From JACCXG01 sp963785755 (GTDB lineage: Bacteria > Acidobacteriota > Vicinamibacteria > Vicinamibacterales > 2-12-FULL-66-21), in the NCBI GenBank assembly GCA_963785755.1, contig CAWAXG010000077.1, positions 1 through 12,225 on the forward strand: a stretch of 12,225 bases of DNA, given 5' to 3'. Positions 1 to 7,777 of the stretch are shown piece after piece. A model generated the notes under the pieces. The model worked only from the letters and a program-made list of their open reading frames with translations, ran no database searches and was not told the origin of the DNA. The translations under genes and the position numbers were made by a program. The first letter of the stretch is position 1. Each line of letters begins with the position of its first letter.

Positions 1-69
1 GATCTGCTGCGCCGAGGCGGGAAGCGACAGGCCGACGCACAGAACCGAGAGCGCAGAGACGCGTGTCAT
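1..69 (-). CDS. N-terminus of an exported protein (signal peptide), cut by window edge
   Basis: Reading leftward from an ATG at 69-67, 23 codons are visible: MTRVSALSVLCVGLSLPASA followed by QQI. This is a typical Sec signal peptide: one Arg near the start, a hydrophobic core, and an A-x-A cleavage site (ASA) before QQ. A GGAG sequence lies about six bases ahead of the start codon on this strand. The mature protein is outside the window, so its function cannot be named. It is transcribed divergently from the BKACE gene across a 70-base gap, so the two may share a control region. Confidence 0.6.
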   Translation of the reverse strand, partial: MTRVSALSVLCVGLSLPASAQQI

Positions 70-139
70 GTTGTCTCCGTGAGTCGATCAATAATTTTGC
101 CGGCGGCTCGTCACATTGGCGGAGTAACGGGGAGCGTGC

Positions 140-1081
140 ATGTCGAATAGTCAGGCCAGCGGCAGTGTCATCATCACCGCCGCCGTCACAGGGGCGATTC
201 ATACGCCCACCATGTCGCCCCACCTGCCAATCACGCCTGAACAAATCGCCGCAGACGCGATCGGCGCAGCCGAGGCCGGTGCGGCGATCCTGCACCTGCA
301 TGCCCGCAATCCCGACAATGGCAAGCCGGATCAAACGCCCGCGGCGTTTGCCAGGTTTCTGTCACGCATCAAAGCGTCCACCGAGGCGGTGATCAACATC
401 ACCACCGGCGGCAGTCCATTCATGAAGGTCGAAGAGCGGGTGTTGCCGGCGGCACAGTTCAAGCCCGAGGTTGCCTCGCTCAACATGGGCTCGTTCAACT
501 TCGGCCTCTACCATCTCGCCGCGAAATACGAGACCTTCAAATACGACTGGGAGAAGCCGCACCTCGAGTCGACCCGCGATCTCGTCTTCCGCAACTCGTT
601 CAAGGACATCGAGTACATCCTCGAGACCTGCTACGACAACGGCACGCGATTCGAGTTCGAATGCTACGACGTCGGGCACCTGTACAACCTCGCGCATTTC
701 GCCAACCGGGGTCTCGTGAAGCCGCCCTTCTTCGTGCAGACGGTCTTCGGAATCCTCGGCGCCATCGGAACGCATGCCGAAGACGTGATGCACATGAAGC
801 GCACGGCCGATCGCCTGTTCGGCGCCGACTATCGCTGGTCAGTACTCGGCGCCGGCGCGAGCCAGCTGCGAATCGCCGCCATGTCTGCATCGCTCGGTGG
901 TCATATCCGCGTCGGCCTCGAGGATTCGATCTGGGCGGGCAAAGGCAGACTCGCCACGTCCAGCGCCGAGCAGGTGCGAATGGCTCGCCAGATCGTCGAG
1001 GGGCTCGGACTCGCGATCGCCACGCCCGCCGGCGCGCGAGCCATCCTGTCGCTGAAGGGCGGCGACCAGGTCGCCTTCTGA
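140..1081 (+). CDS. BKACE-family beta-keto acid cleavage enzyme (DUF849)
   Basis: This 313-residue protein matches the beta-keto acid cleavage enzyme family, whose founder is 3-keto-5-aminohexanoate cleavage enzyme (Kce). Family members are Zn-dependent TIM-barrel enzymes that condense a beta-keto acid with acetyl-CoA to give acetoacetate and a shorter acyl-CoA. The signature is visible: ITAAVTGAIHTP at residues 11-23, the HLHAR metal motif with His52 and His54, the ITTGG loop, LNMGSFNFG, and RVGLEDSIW with Glu261, equivalent to the third Zn ligand of Kce. Length is normal and the frame is intact. The ATG is well supported by GGAG at 131-134 with a five-base spacer. The true substrate differs widely across the family and cannot be read from sequence. 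The gene converges on SDR1 across a 90-base palindromic spacer. Confidence 0.93.
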   Translation: MSNSQASGSVIITAAVTGAIHTPTMSPHLPITPEQIAADAIGAAEAGAAILHLHARNPDNGKPDQTPAAFARFLSRIKASTEAVINITTGGSPFMKVEERVLPAAQFKPEVASLNMGSFNFGLYHLAAKYETFKYDWEKPHLESTRDLVFRNSFKDIEYILETCYDNGTRFEFECYDVGHLYNLAHFANRGLVKPPFFVQTVFGILGAIGTHAEDVMHMKRTADRLFGADYRWSVLGAGASQLRIAAMSASLGGHIRVGLEDSIWAGKGRLATSSAEQVRMARQIVEGLGLAIATPAGARAILSLKGGDQVAF

Positions 1082-1082
1082 A

Positions 1083-1150
1083 TCTAGAAAGGGAGAAGGG
1101 AGTAAGGCAGAAAGTCACGCACTATCCGTTCTCCCTTATCCTTCTGCCTT
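1083..1150. repeat. Inverted repeat of GGNAGAA heptamers between convergent genes
   Basis: The purine-rich left arm (about 1088-1110) reads as successive seven-base units of the GGNAGAA kind. The pyrimidine-rich right arm (about 1130-1150) is its imperfect reverse complement, with a short spacer between them. The element lies between the stops of the BKACE gene (+) and SDR1 (-), so the folded transcript could act as a bidirectional terminator. There is no clear U-tract, so that role is inference. The same repeat type recurs at 4299-4357, also between convergent genes. Confidence 0.6.
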
Positions 1151-1152
1151 GG

Positions 1153-1170
1153 AGGTTGCTTCAGCAACCT
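1153..1170. terminator. Perfect 8-bp hairpin at the 3' end of SDR1
   Basis: AGGTTGCT (1153-1160) and AGCAACCT (1163-1170) form a perfect stem around a two-base loop, one base beyond the SDR1 stop codon. Position and symmetry suggest an mRNA 3'-end hairpin for SDR1. No T-run follows on either strand, so intrinsic termination is not proven. Confidence 0.4.
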
Positions 1171-1171
1171 G

Positions 1172-1969
<798 letters not shown>

Positions 1970-2322
1970 TCGCTCGCGGTCGCCGCTAACGCGGCGACTT
2001 CCCTCAGCCTTCGCGCTCTGTCACGCGAAGGCTGCCCGCCGTAGCCTTGGCGAAGGCGGGCCCGGTTACCGCCGGCGAACGCTACGGCCGGCAAGCCGGC
2101 GCTCGCTTCTAGCTCGCTTCATTCCGCCAGCGCTGCGTCGCTGGCTCCATTCCGCTCGCGCCCCGTCGACCACCTTCCACAGCCTGCCTCGCCGAAGCAA
2201 CGCCGCCGTGTTGCGAAGGCGGGCCGGCTCGCTCCGGCAAGCAGGCACGGGATCTTCCGAGCCCCGAGTCCGAGCCGTCCGCCCCGAACACCGACGTGAA
2301 ATCCCGTTCGCAGGTGTTCTTG
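1970..2322. repeat. Gene-free spacer packed with short hairpins
   Basis: No reading frame here looks like a protein. Direct reading shows successive GC-rich palindromes: GTCGCCGC/GCGGCGAC around a TAAC loop (1979-1998); an 11-bp stem 2005-2015/2024-2034 around an eight-base loop; GCCCGCC/GGCGGGC (2034-2040/2055-2061) enclosing a further GCCTT/AAGGC stem; and GCCGGCAAGCCGGC near 2089-2102. After about 2110, degenerate GCTCGC/GCGAAGGC-type fragments continue towards the SDR2 stop. This looks like accumulated repetitive extragenic DNA. No promoter or RNA gene is recognised. Confidence 0.55.
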
Positions 2323-3102
2323 TCAAATCAGGCCGCGGATCGTGCCGCCGATATCGAGCGCGGCGCCGGTGATGAACCTGGCGAGCGGCGACGCGAGAAA
2401 CACGGCGGCGTGCGCGACGTCCTCCGGCTGACCGATGCCCATCGGCATCTGCCGATCCTGCAGGAAACGCTGCACGGCGGTGTCGCGGTCGGTGCCGTAA
2501 TGCGCGACGAGTTGATCGACAATGCCGCCGGGTCTCGTCCACATGCGCGACCAGATCGGTCCCGGCAAGACGGTGTTGACGCGCACGGCCGGCGCGTACT
2601 GTTTGGCGAGCGCCTTGGTCACATACAGCAGCGCCGCTTTGCAGGCGCCGTAGTCGACGAACCCGGGCTCCGGCTGTTTGGCGAGATCGGAACCGGTATT
2701 CACCACGGCCCCTGAGCCGCGGGCAGCCATGCGCGGCAGCAGTGCGCGGCAGGTCCGCACCGTTCCCATCAGGTTCACGTCGATCGACTTCGCCCAGCGC
2801 TCGTCGGTGATGTCTTCGAACGGCGTGGAATCGCCGACACCCAGGTTGTTGATCACGATATCCGGCGCGTTCCCGAACGTGCTGAGCACGGTCTCGATCG
2901 CGTGCTGCACGCCGTCGCCCGTCGCCAGGTTGGCGGTGATCGTGCCGCGCCACTTATGCGCTTTCTCGCGGAGGACGTCGCCGTCCTGATCGCTGACCAG
3001 GACCTCGGCGCCTTCGCTCGCCAGCAGATCGGCGATCGCCTCGCCGATACCGTGCGCTCCGGCGCTCACGTAAGCGGTCTTGCCGCGCAACTGATAGTCC
3101 AC
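2323..3102 (-). CDS. Short-chain dehydrogenase/reductase (SDR2), atypical NNLG
   Basis: This 259-residue SDR is complete. The glycine motif is SAGAHGIG (13-20) in place of the usual TGxxxGIG. The VSDQDG stretch puts an Asp after beta-2, favouring NAD. The structural motif is NNLG instead of NNAG. The catalytic residues are intact: Ser138, Tyr151 and Lys155 (YGACK). The C-terminus TGAALDIGG is typical. The start is a GTG at 3102-3100, with GAGG about six bases upstream on this strand. The substrate is unknown; the altered cofactor motifs suggest a divergent branch rather than a dead enzyme. It is divergent from the GntR gene, across 480 bases that hold a REPIN-like element and candidate operators. 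Confidence 0.9.
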   Translation of the reverse strand: MDYQLRGKTAYVSAGAHGIGEAIADLLASEGAEVLVSDQDGDVLREKAHKWRGTITANLATGDGVQHAIETVLSTFGNAPDIVINNLGVGDSTPFEDITDERWAKSIDVNLMGTVRTCRALLPRMAARGSGAVVNTGSDLAKQPEPGFVDYGACKAALLYVTKALAKQYAPAVRVNTVLPGPIWSRMWTRPGGIVDQLVAHYGTDRDTAVQRFLQDRQMPMGIGQPEDVAHAAVFLASPLARFITGAALDIGGTIRGLI

Positions 3103-3136
3103 CTCTGTCCTCGTTCCTCGTCGCGTTCACCGCGTG

Positions 3137-3227
3137 GCGTGGCTTCCGGCTTCAGCCGGAAGGCTGCGGCTGTCGTGAATCTATGGATCGCTTCACGCAG
3201 CCTTCCGCCTGAAGGCGGAAGCCACGC
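3137..3227. repeat. REPIN-like double hairpin
   Basis: Two 32-base arms (3137-3168 and 3196-3227) are inverted copies with only two differences. Each arm is itself a hairpin with a 9-bp stem and a two-base loop: CTTCCGGCT/AGCCGGAAG (3143-3162) and CTTCCGCCT/AGGCGGAAG (3202-3221). The two differences fall opposite each other in the stem and swap a G-C for a C-G pair, so pairing is kept. Two REP hairpins in inverted orientation around a short spacer is the layout of a REPIN, an element moved in trans by RAYT transposases. No RAYT gene is present in the window. Confidence 0.7.
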
Positions 3228-3452
3228 TGCCGCGATCAGGTCAGCATAGAATCGTGGCTTTGACATTTCCGCATCGTGGCACTATCGTCTCCGCTAGAGG
3301 CGGCGCGAAGCATAATCGATAATCTGTAATTGCGCTAGCTTCTTGAGCGGCCTGCTACTTATAAGGACAACCGCGGCCAACTCCGGCGCTGGCGCGAGTG
3401 CCGCAGCCGCGGAGCTACGCGTGGCGACAGCGGCGTGCCTTCAAGGCAACAG

Positions 3453-3510
3453 GAGGTCAGGAGATCAGGAGGAATGGTTTTACCAAGACTCCTCCTGAAC
3501 TCCTGTCCTC
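3453..3510. repeat. 21-bp inverted repeat of TCAGGAG units flanking an operator-like dyad
   Basis: The arms 3453-3473 and 3490-3510 are reverse complements at 19 of 21 positions and consist of TCAGGAG-type units. The 16-base spacer (3474-3489) contains the dyad TGGTTTTACCA. As RNA it would form a long leader hairpin about 70 bases before the GntR start. Confidence 0.65.
3475..3485. promoter_or_regulatory. Candidate GntR/FCD operator TGGTTTTACCA
   Basis: This is a perfect TGGT-N3-ACCA dyad that fits the T-N-G-T-N3-A-C-N-A pattern described for FadR-subfamily GntR regulators. It lies about 100 bases upstream of the only regulator gene in the window, as an autoregulatory site would. The same half-sites recur at 7756-7766. 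Binding by the neighbouring protein is inferred. Confidence 0.45.
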
Positions 3511-3582
3511 ATGTTTCAGCTCTTGTTGTCGCGGTTGACGGCGATTGACGCATGATGTGTCTCCGGAACTCACCAGGCAACC

Positions 3583-4359
3583 ATGGACCAGGACAAACAG
3601 CCCCGCCCGCTCGAACGACGCGTGTTCCGCGAGGAAATCCGGGAAAAGCTGATCGAAGACATTCTGAACGGCCGCCTCGCACCGGGCTCGCGCATCGTCG
3701 AAACACGCATCGCGCAGCAGTTCGGCGTCAGCCAGGGACCGGTGCGTGAGGCGTTGCGGGACCTGGAGCTGTTCGGCTTCGTCGTCAGCTCACCCTTCCG
3801 CGGTACCCAGGTCCGAAAGATCTCCACCGAGGAGCTGCTCGAGATCTATCCAATCAGGGCGGCACTCGAGGGAGTTGCCGCGCGCGCCGCCGCCGTCCGC
3901 ATCGATCAGGCGACGCTCGAACATCTGGAGGAGCTGATCGGTGTCATGCGCGAGGCCGCTGCCCGCGACGATCATCCGGCGGAAGCGGATGCGGACCACA
4001 GCTTTCACCACGCGATCGTCAAGGCGTCGGGCAATCGCATGCTCGAGCACGTGTGGCAGACGATGCGGCTCTCGATCACGACCTGCCTGACGGTCTCCAT
4101 CACCCATCGATCGCTGCACGAGATTGCCGAGCGCCACGTCGCGGTCCTCGAGGCGCTGCGTTCCGGCGATCCCGACCGCGCCGAATCGGCGATCAGGCGC
4201 CACATCGAAGAGCCCGGCGAGTGGGCTCGCTCCGCACATCAGCAGGAGCAGGCCGCCAGTCCGGCCGAGCCGGACGAGAAGGAAGCGGCTCATCTCAAGG
4301 GAGAAGGCAGAAGGCAAGAAGCTCCGCCTGTACCTTTTCCCTTCTGGCTTCTGCCTTGA
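3583..4359 (+). CDS. GntR-family transcriptional regulator, FadR subfamily (FCD domain)
   Basis: This 258-residue regulator has an N-terminal winged helix (about 10-75; RIVETRIAQQFGVSQGPVRE is the typical recognition-helix region) and an all-helical FCD ligand domain (about 85-215). The metal-site pattern of FCD proteins is complete: Asp138, His142, His185 and His207. The family usually senses organic acids or sugar acids and represses adjacent catabolic genes. The ATG at 3583 has only a weak AGG upstream. Residues after about 215 are low-complexity, and the last 20 or so (KGEGRRQEAPPVPFPFWLLP) are encoded by the palindromic repeat at 4299-4357, so the native stop was probably earlier. The end overlaps the convergent SDR3 end. 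The likely regulon is the surrounding SDR and oxidation genes, based on position and shared dyads. Confidence 0.92.
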   Translation: MDQDKQPRPLERRVFREEIREKLIEDILNGRLAPGSRIVETRIAQQFGVSQGPVREALRDLELFGFVVSSPFRGTQVRKISTEELLEIYPIRAALEGVAARAAAVRIDQATLEHLEELIGVMREAAARDDHPAEADADHSFHHAIVKASGNRMLEHVWQTMRLSITTCLTVSITHRSLHEIAERHVAVLEALRSGDPDRAESAIRRHIEEPGEWARSAHQQEQAASPAEPDEKEAAHLKGEGRRQEAPPVPFPFWLLP

Positions 4360-5105
4360 CTACGTCGGGATACCAACCGCCGTTGACGTTGATCGTCTGT
4401 CCCGTGATGTAGCCGTTGGCTGCGAGCATCACGGCGACGTCGGCCACCTCGTCCACCGACCCGAACCGGCCCACCGGAATCAGATCCGCGCGCGCATTCG
4501 GGTTCGACGTGACCATGTCCGTCTCGATGAGCGCCGGCGCGATCGCGTTGACGGTGATGCCCTCTCGGGCCAGGTGCCTGGCGTAGTAGCGCATCATCCC
4601 CAGCATGCCGGCTTTCGACGCCGCGTACTGCGGGCTGATCACGCCACCGATCTGGGCGGCCACCGAGCTCAGGTTGATGATGCGCCCGAAGCCGCGGCTG
4701 CGCATGTCGGCGAGCACCGCTTGCGTGACCAGGAAGCAGGACTTGAGGTTGCCGTCGATGATCTCGTCCCAGTCGGCTTCGGTGATCTCGTCCAGCCGCT
4801 GCGGGCGCGCGATGCCGGCGTTGTTCACGAGGAGGTCGACCGGCCCGAGCGCGGCTCGAACCTCGCCGACGAGCCGCTGCACGTCTGCCGCGACTGACAC
4901 ATCCGCCGCGATCGCGATTGACTTGCGGCCGAGCGCGCGAATCCGTGTCGCGCACCATGTCCGCATCTGCCGCGCGCGACCGGTAGTTCACCGCGACGTC
5001 GGCGCCCGCTTCAGCGAGCGCCAGCGCGATCGCGCGTCCGATGCCGCGGCTGGCGCCGGTGACGAGCGCGACGCGGCCGGTGAGGTCGGGAGGATACGGA
5101 GGCAC
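4295..5105 (-). CDS. Short-chain dehydrogenase/reductase (SDR3), one frameshift
   Basis: The N-terminal part reads LTGRVALVTGASRGIGRAIA from a GTG at 5105-5103. The rest continues in another frame from about 4943, at IRALGRKSIAIAADVS. Removing one C at 4943-4944 joins them into a normal 269-residue SDR. In the joined protein, TGASRGIG, NNAG, Ser147, Tyr160 and Lys164 are all intact. NYRSR after beta-2 suggests NADP preference, as in FabG-like 3-oxoacyl reductases. The enzyme body ends at NVNGGWYPDVV; the following 20 or so residues, ending LLAFCLLP, come from the repeat at 4299-4357. All catalytic residues survive, so an assembly indel is more likely than a decayed gene. The start codon lies inside the left arm of the palindrome at 5097-5326, and no good ribosome site is seen. 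Confidence 0.85.
4299..4357. repeat. Inverted repeat of GGNAGAA heptamers in the overlap of two convergent genes
   Basis: The left arm has GGGAGAA, GGCAGAA and GGCAAGA in tandem; the right arm (about 4336-4357) is the imperfect reverse complement. It belongs to the same type as 1083-1150. It lies inside the ends of both the GntR gene (+) and SDR3 (-) and supplies the last codons and stop region of each. Confidence 0.6.
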
Positions 5106-5326
5106 CGGATCTCAAAAACGGAGAAACGAAGTCAACGGAGCGAACGGAGGATCATAGTGTTGCTTGTCGCCCGGGGTCTGAAGACCCCAGGCCCACAGGT
5201 CGGGCTGGAGGCAGAGTGTGGCGGCCGGGTCTTTAGACCCGGCTGGCAATTCAGAAAAACCAAATTGTATTCTTCGTTTTCTCCGTTGGCTCCGTTGCTC
5301 CGTTTTTGAAATCCGGTGTGCCTCCG
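5097..5326. repeat. Nested palindrome with 27-29 bp inverted ends
   Basis: The outer arms 5097-5123 and 5298-5326 are inverted copies differing by one substitution and one two-base indel. Degenerate ACGGAG-type units extend both arms inward. Inside are two tight hairpins: GGGGTCT/AGACCCC (5173-5179/5182-5188) and a 9-bp stem GCCGGGTCT/AGACCCGGC (5224-5232/5235-5243). The element fills the gap between the PQQ dehydrogenase stop and the SDR3 start. It holds no gene. It is either a stacked set of extragenic repeats or a small non-coding inverted-repeat element; no target duplication is apparent. Confidence 0.6.
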
Positions 5327-5342
5327 TGTCCCCTCCGCGGCC

Positions 5343-7581
5343 TCACTCCGGCAGCGCGAACGCGATGTAGCCGGTTGGCGGCGTGACTCCCTCCGGCCTC
5401 GGCCACTGGCCCGGCAGGCGGCGTGTCGCCGGAGACGGCCACCAGCACGTACTGCCGGCCGCCGATCTGATACATCGAGTGCCCTCCGCGGATGGTGCCG
5501 CCGAGCGCCGGCGACGTCCACAGCAGCTTGCCACTGTCGGAGTCGTACGCGCGCAGTTTGCTGTCGCCGCCCGGAGCGAAGATCAGGCCGGCAGACGAGA
5601 CGATGAGGCTGCTCCTCATCTGCGGCACACCGGTGCCCGTAATCCCGTGCGCCGCCAGCCGGGCATCGTCTCCCAGGCCCACCTGCCACTTGATCGTGCC
5701 CGTGTTCAGGTCGTAGCGCGTGAGCTTCGTGAAGGGCGGCTTCATCATGGTGCCGATGGTGCCGTAGGCATTGATGACGTACTGCGGCGTCTGCTCGACC
5801 CCGTCGGGATAGGGCCTTGGACCGCCGGCGCGGCCGCGGCCACCGGCTGGACCGGGCCGCACCCGCGCGCCTCCGGAGCCGACGACGGGCCCCGGCGGGA
5901 ACGTGCGAGCTTGCGCCGCGACCGCGGCCGGCAAACGCAGCTCCCGGGGGCGCCACGATATAGGTGACGAGCGTCTCCATCTCCACGTCGGTGATGTGCG
6001 GAAACGCCGACATGCGGCCCTTGCCGTTCATGATCGTCGCCCGCACCGTCGCCGCGTCGAGCCGGCCCGGCACGTCCAGCAGGGACGGCCCGCTCTGTGT
6101 GCCACCTCGGTCCGGCCCGTGGCAGACGGCGCACTCGCGCTGGTACGCGGCGGCGCCTGGAGGACCGCCGGCCTGCGGGTTCTTGACCAGGTGGAGGATG
6201 GCCGGGTTGTCCTGGCTGATGACGTAGACGGCGCCGTTGGTCGGCTCCGCCGCCGTGTACCGAAGAGCGCGCCGCCGTTGCTGCCCGGGATGTGCAGCGT
6301 GTCGTCGAAATGGATGGGGGTGAACAGTCCCTGATTGCGCGACGCGGCGAGGCGCTGCTTGAACTTCTCGCGTTCCGCGTCGCTGACGATCGGATGCGGG
6401 TTGATGTCGTCGGACGTGAACGTCTGCTTGCTGAAGGGCGGCGGGGCTGTCGGGAACGGCTGCGTCGGCCAGGACTGTTCACCCGGCATGTCGCTCTTCG
6501 GCACGGGGCGTTCCTCGATCGGCCAGATGGGCACGCCGGTCACGCGGTCGAAGACGTAGAGGAATCCCGTCTTGCCGGCGACCGCGACCGCGTCGATGCT
6601 CTTGCCGTTCCGCTTGATGGTCGTCAGCTGCGGCGCCGCGTTGCCGTCGAAATCCCAGAGGTCGTGGTGGGACATCTGGAAGTGCCACAGCCGCTTGCCC
6701 GTTCGCGCGTCGAGCGCGACGATCGAGCTGCCGAACAGGTTCGCGCCAGGCCGGTCCGCCCCGTAGTAGTCGTAGGTGGGGGACCCGACGGGAAAGTACG
6801 CGATGCCCCGCCTCGTGTCGATCGTGATCTCGCCCCACGTGTTGACGCCGCCGACGTACTTGTACGCGTCCTTCGGCCACGTCTCGTAGCCGAACTCTCC
6901 CGGATGCGGAACGGTGTGGAACTGCCACACGAGCTTTCCCGTGATCACGTCGAAGGCGCGGAGATCGCCGGGCGGTGACAGGTAGCCCTCGCCCGTCGCC
7001 GACCCGAGCAGGATCAGGTTCTCGAAAATCCGTCCCGGCGTGCCGGACTGGATGCGCCCGATGGTGGCCGGATCGCGTCCCAGTCCTTCCCGCAGGTCGA
7101 CCACGCCGTCCTTGCCGAACTCGTAGATGGGTTGACCTGTCGCGGCGTTGATCTCCTGCAGGTAGTCGTTCATGGAGAAGATCAGCCGCCGGTCTTTGCC
7201 GTCCTTGCTCGCCCAGTAGTTCATGCCGCGGGCGGTCATCGCCTGCATGCCCTCGCGGATCCAGATTTCCTTTCCGGTCTTCGCATCGAGTGCGATCAGC
7301 GACCCGTTGCGCCCGCGGCCGTAGATCACGCCGCCGACGACGATCGGATTGGAGCCGGTCTCGCCGTAGGGATAGGTCCAGGCGATCGCGAGCTTCTCGA
7401 CGTTCGCCTTGTTGATCTGAACGGCGTCGAAATAGCGGGCGCTGGCGGGGCCGCCGGCGTAGTCGGGCCACCACGCGTCCTGGTCTGCCGATCTCAGCGC
7501 CGTGGCGGAAACGAACAGCGCGCCGAGAAAGCAGAGCCCCAAGGCTCGCGGGCCCGGTGTGATGAAACGATGGTTTGGCAC
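5343..7581 (-). CDS. PQQ-dependent dehydrogenase with inserted cytochrome c domain, three frameshifts
   Basis: This is a periplasmic quinoprotein that oxidises a sugar or alcohol and passes electrons to its own heme. It starts at a GTG (7581-7579) with a signal peptide (RALGLCFLGALFVSATALRS). A beta-propeller of PQQ/WD-like repeats follows (LIALDAKTGKEIW, LRAFDVITGKLVWQF, IVALDARTGKRLWHF), and HHDLWDFDG is the active-site motif of glucose dehydrogenase-like quinoproteins. After GSNGGALFG the frame shifts (near 6256, one base missing) into a cytochrome c domain with CAVCH at 6133-6119 and a likely axial Met in GKGRMSAF. Near 5946-5950 (a run of five G, one base extra) the frame returns to the final propeller part (YGTIGTMMKPP, GLIFAPGGDSKLRAYDSDSG). 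Near 5405-5412 one more extra base leads to the end TGYIAFALPE. With the three repairs the protein is 745 residues, a plausible full length. No domain is lost. The substrate is unknown. Confidence 0.85.
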
Positions 7582-7777
7582 TGGTAGTGTTTAGTGATAG
7601 CCTCGCGCAAAATAATCGATTCTTTTCAGACGCGCAACCTTAATTACTGATTGCTGAAAGTAATCGGACGCTGACAACTCGTCACGAATGATCCGCGGCT
7701 CCTTCGACGCTCGAGTGCGACTGGCGTGTCAACAGGAACGACCGCGGTCTCCGGCTGGTATCACCACGAAAGGTCCC
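7582..7777. promoter_or_regulatory. Divergent control region, PQQ dehydrogenase / DUF1080-FG-GAP gene
   Basis: The stretch 7605-7670 is AT-rich in a GC-rich setting and probably holds the two divergent promoters. Visible elements are the block 7604-7620 ending in ATAATCGAT, which matches 3304-3320 at 14 of 17 positions; an ATTACT/AGTAAT dyad (7643-7648/7659-7664); and TGGTATCACCA at 7756-7766. An upstream in-frame ATG at 7688 exists but precedes the signal peptide by 30 codons and has no good ribosome site, so I treat 7688-7777 as leader. Confidence 0.45.
7756..7766. promoter_or_regulatory. Candidate GntR/FCD operator TGGTATCACCA
   Basis: This is a perfect TGGT-N3-ACCA dyad ending one base before the GAAAGG ribosome site of the DUF1080/FG-GAP gene, where a repressor could block transcription. 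Its half-sites are identical to those at 3475-3485, upstream of the GntR gene. Binding is inferred. Confidence 0.45.

Larger units (their letters stand above)
3228..3582. promoter_or_regulatory. Divergent control region, SDR2 / GntR regulator
   Basis: No convincing gene lies in these 355 bases. The stretch 3310-3335 is AT-rich against a GC-rich background, which suits a promoter zone, though I cannot fix a -35/-10 pair with proper spacing. Three candidate sites are visible. TCGTGGCACTA (3274-3284) fits the FadR-type pattern T-N-G-T-N3-A-C-N-A. The block 3304-3320 ends in ATAATCGAT and recurs at 7604-7620. A perfect TGGT-N3-ACCA dyad lies at 3475-3485. The region probably controls both flanking genes; this is inference. 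Confidence 0.45.

Noticed and set aside
3343..3365. Sigma-70 promoter TTGAGC/TATAAG before the GntR gene
   Set aside because: The gap between the two boxes is 11 bases, too short for a standard promoter.
3511..3555. 14-codon upstream frame ahead of the GntR gene
   Set aside because: It has no ribosome site and no regulatory amino-acid run; chance is the simplest explanation.
4295..4966. SDR3 C-terminal part as a separate gene starting at 4966
   Set aside because: It would lack the cofactor-binding half, and the upstream frame supplies exactly that half after one-base repair.
7688..7777. Upstream ATG extension of the DUF1080/FG-GAP protein by 30 codons
   Set aside because: It would bury the signal peptide; ATG 7778/7781 has a properly spaced GAAAGG.
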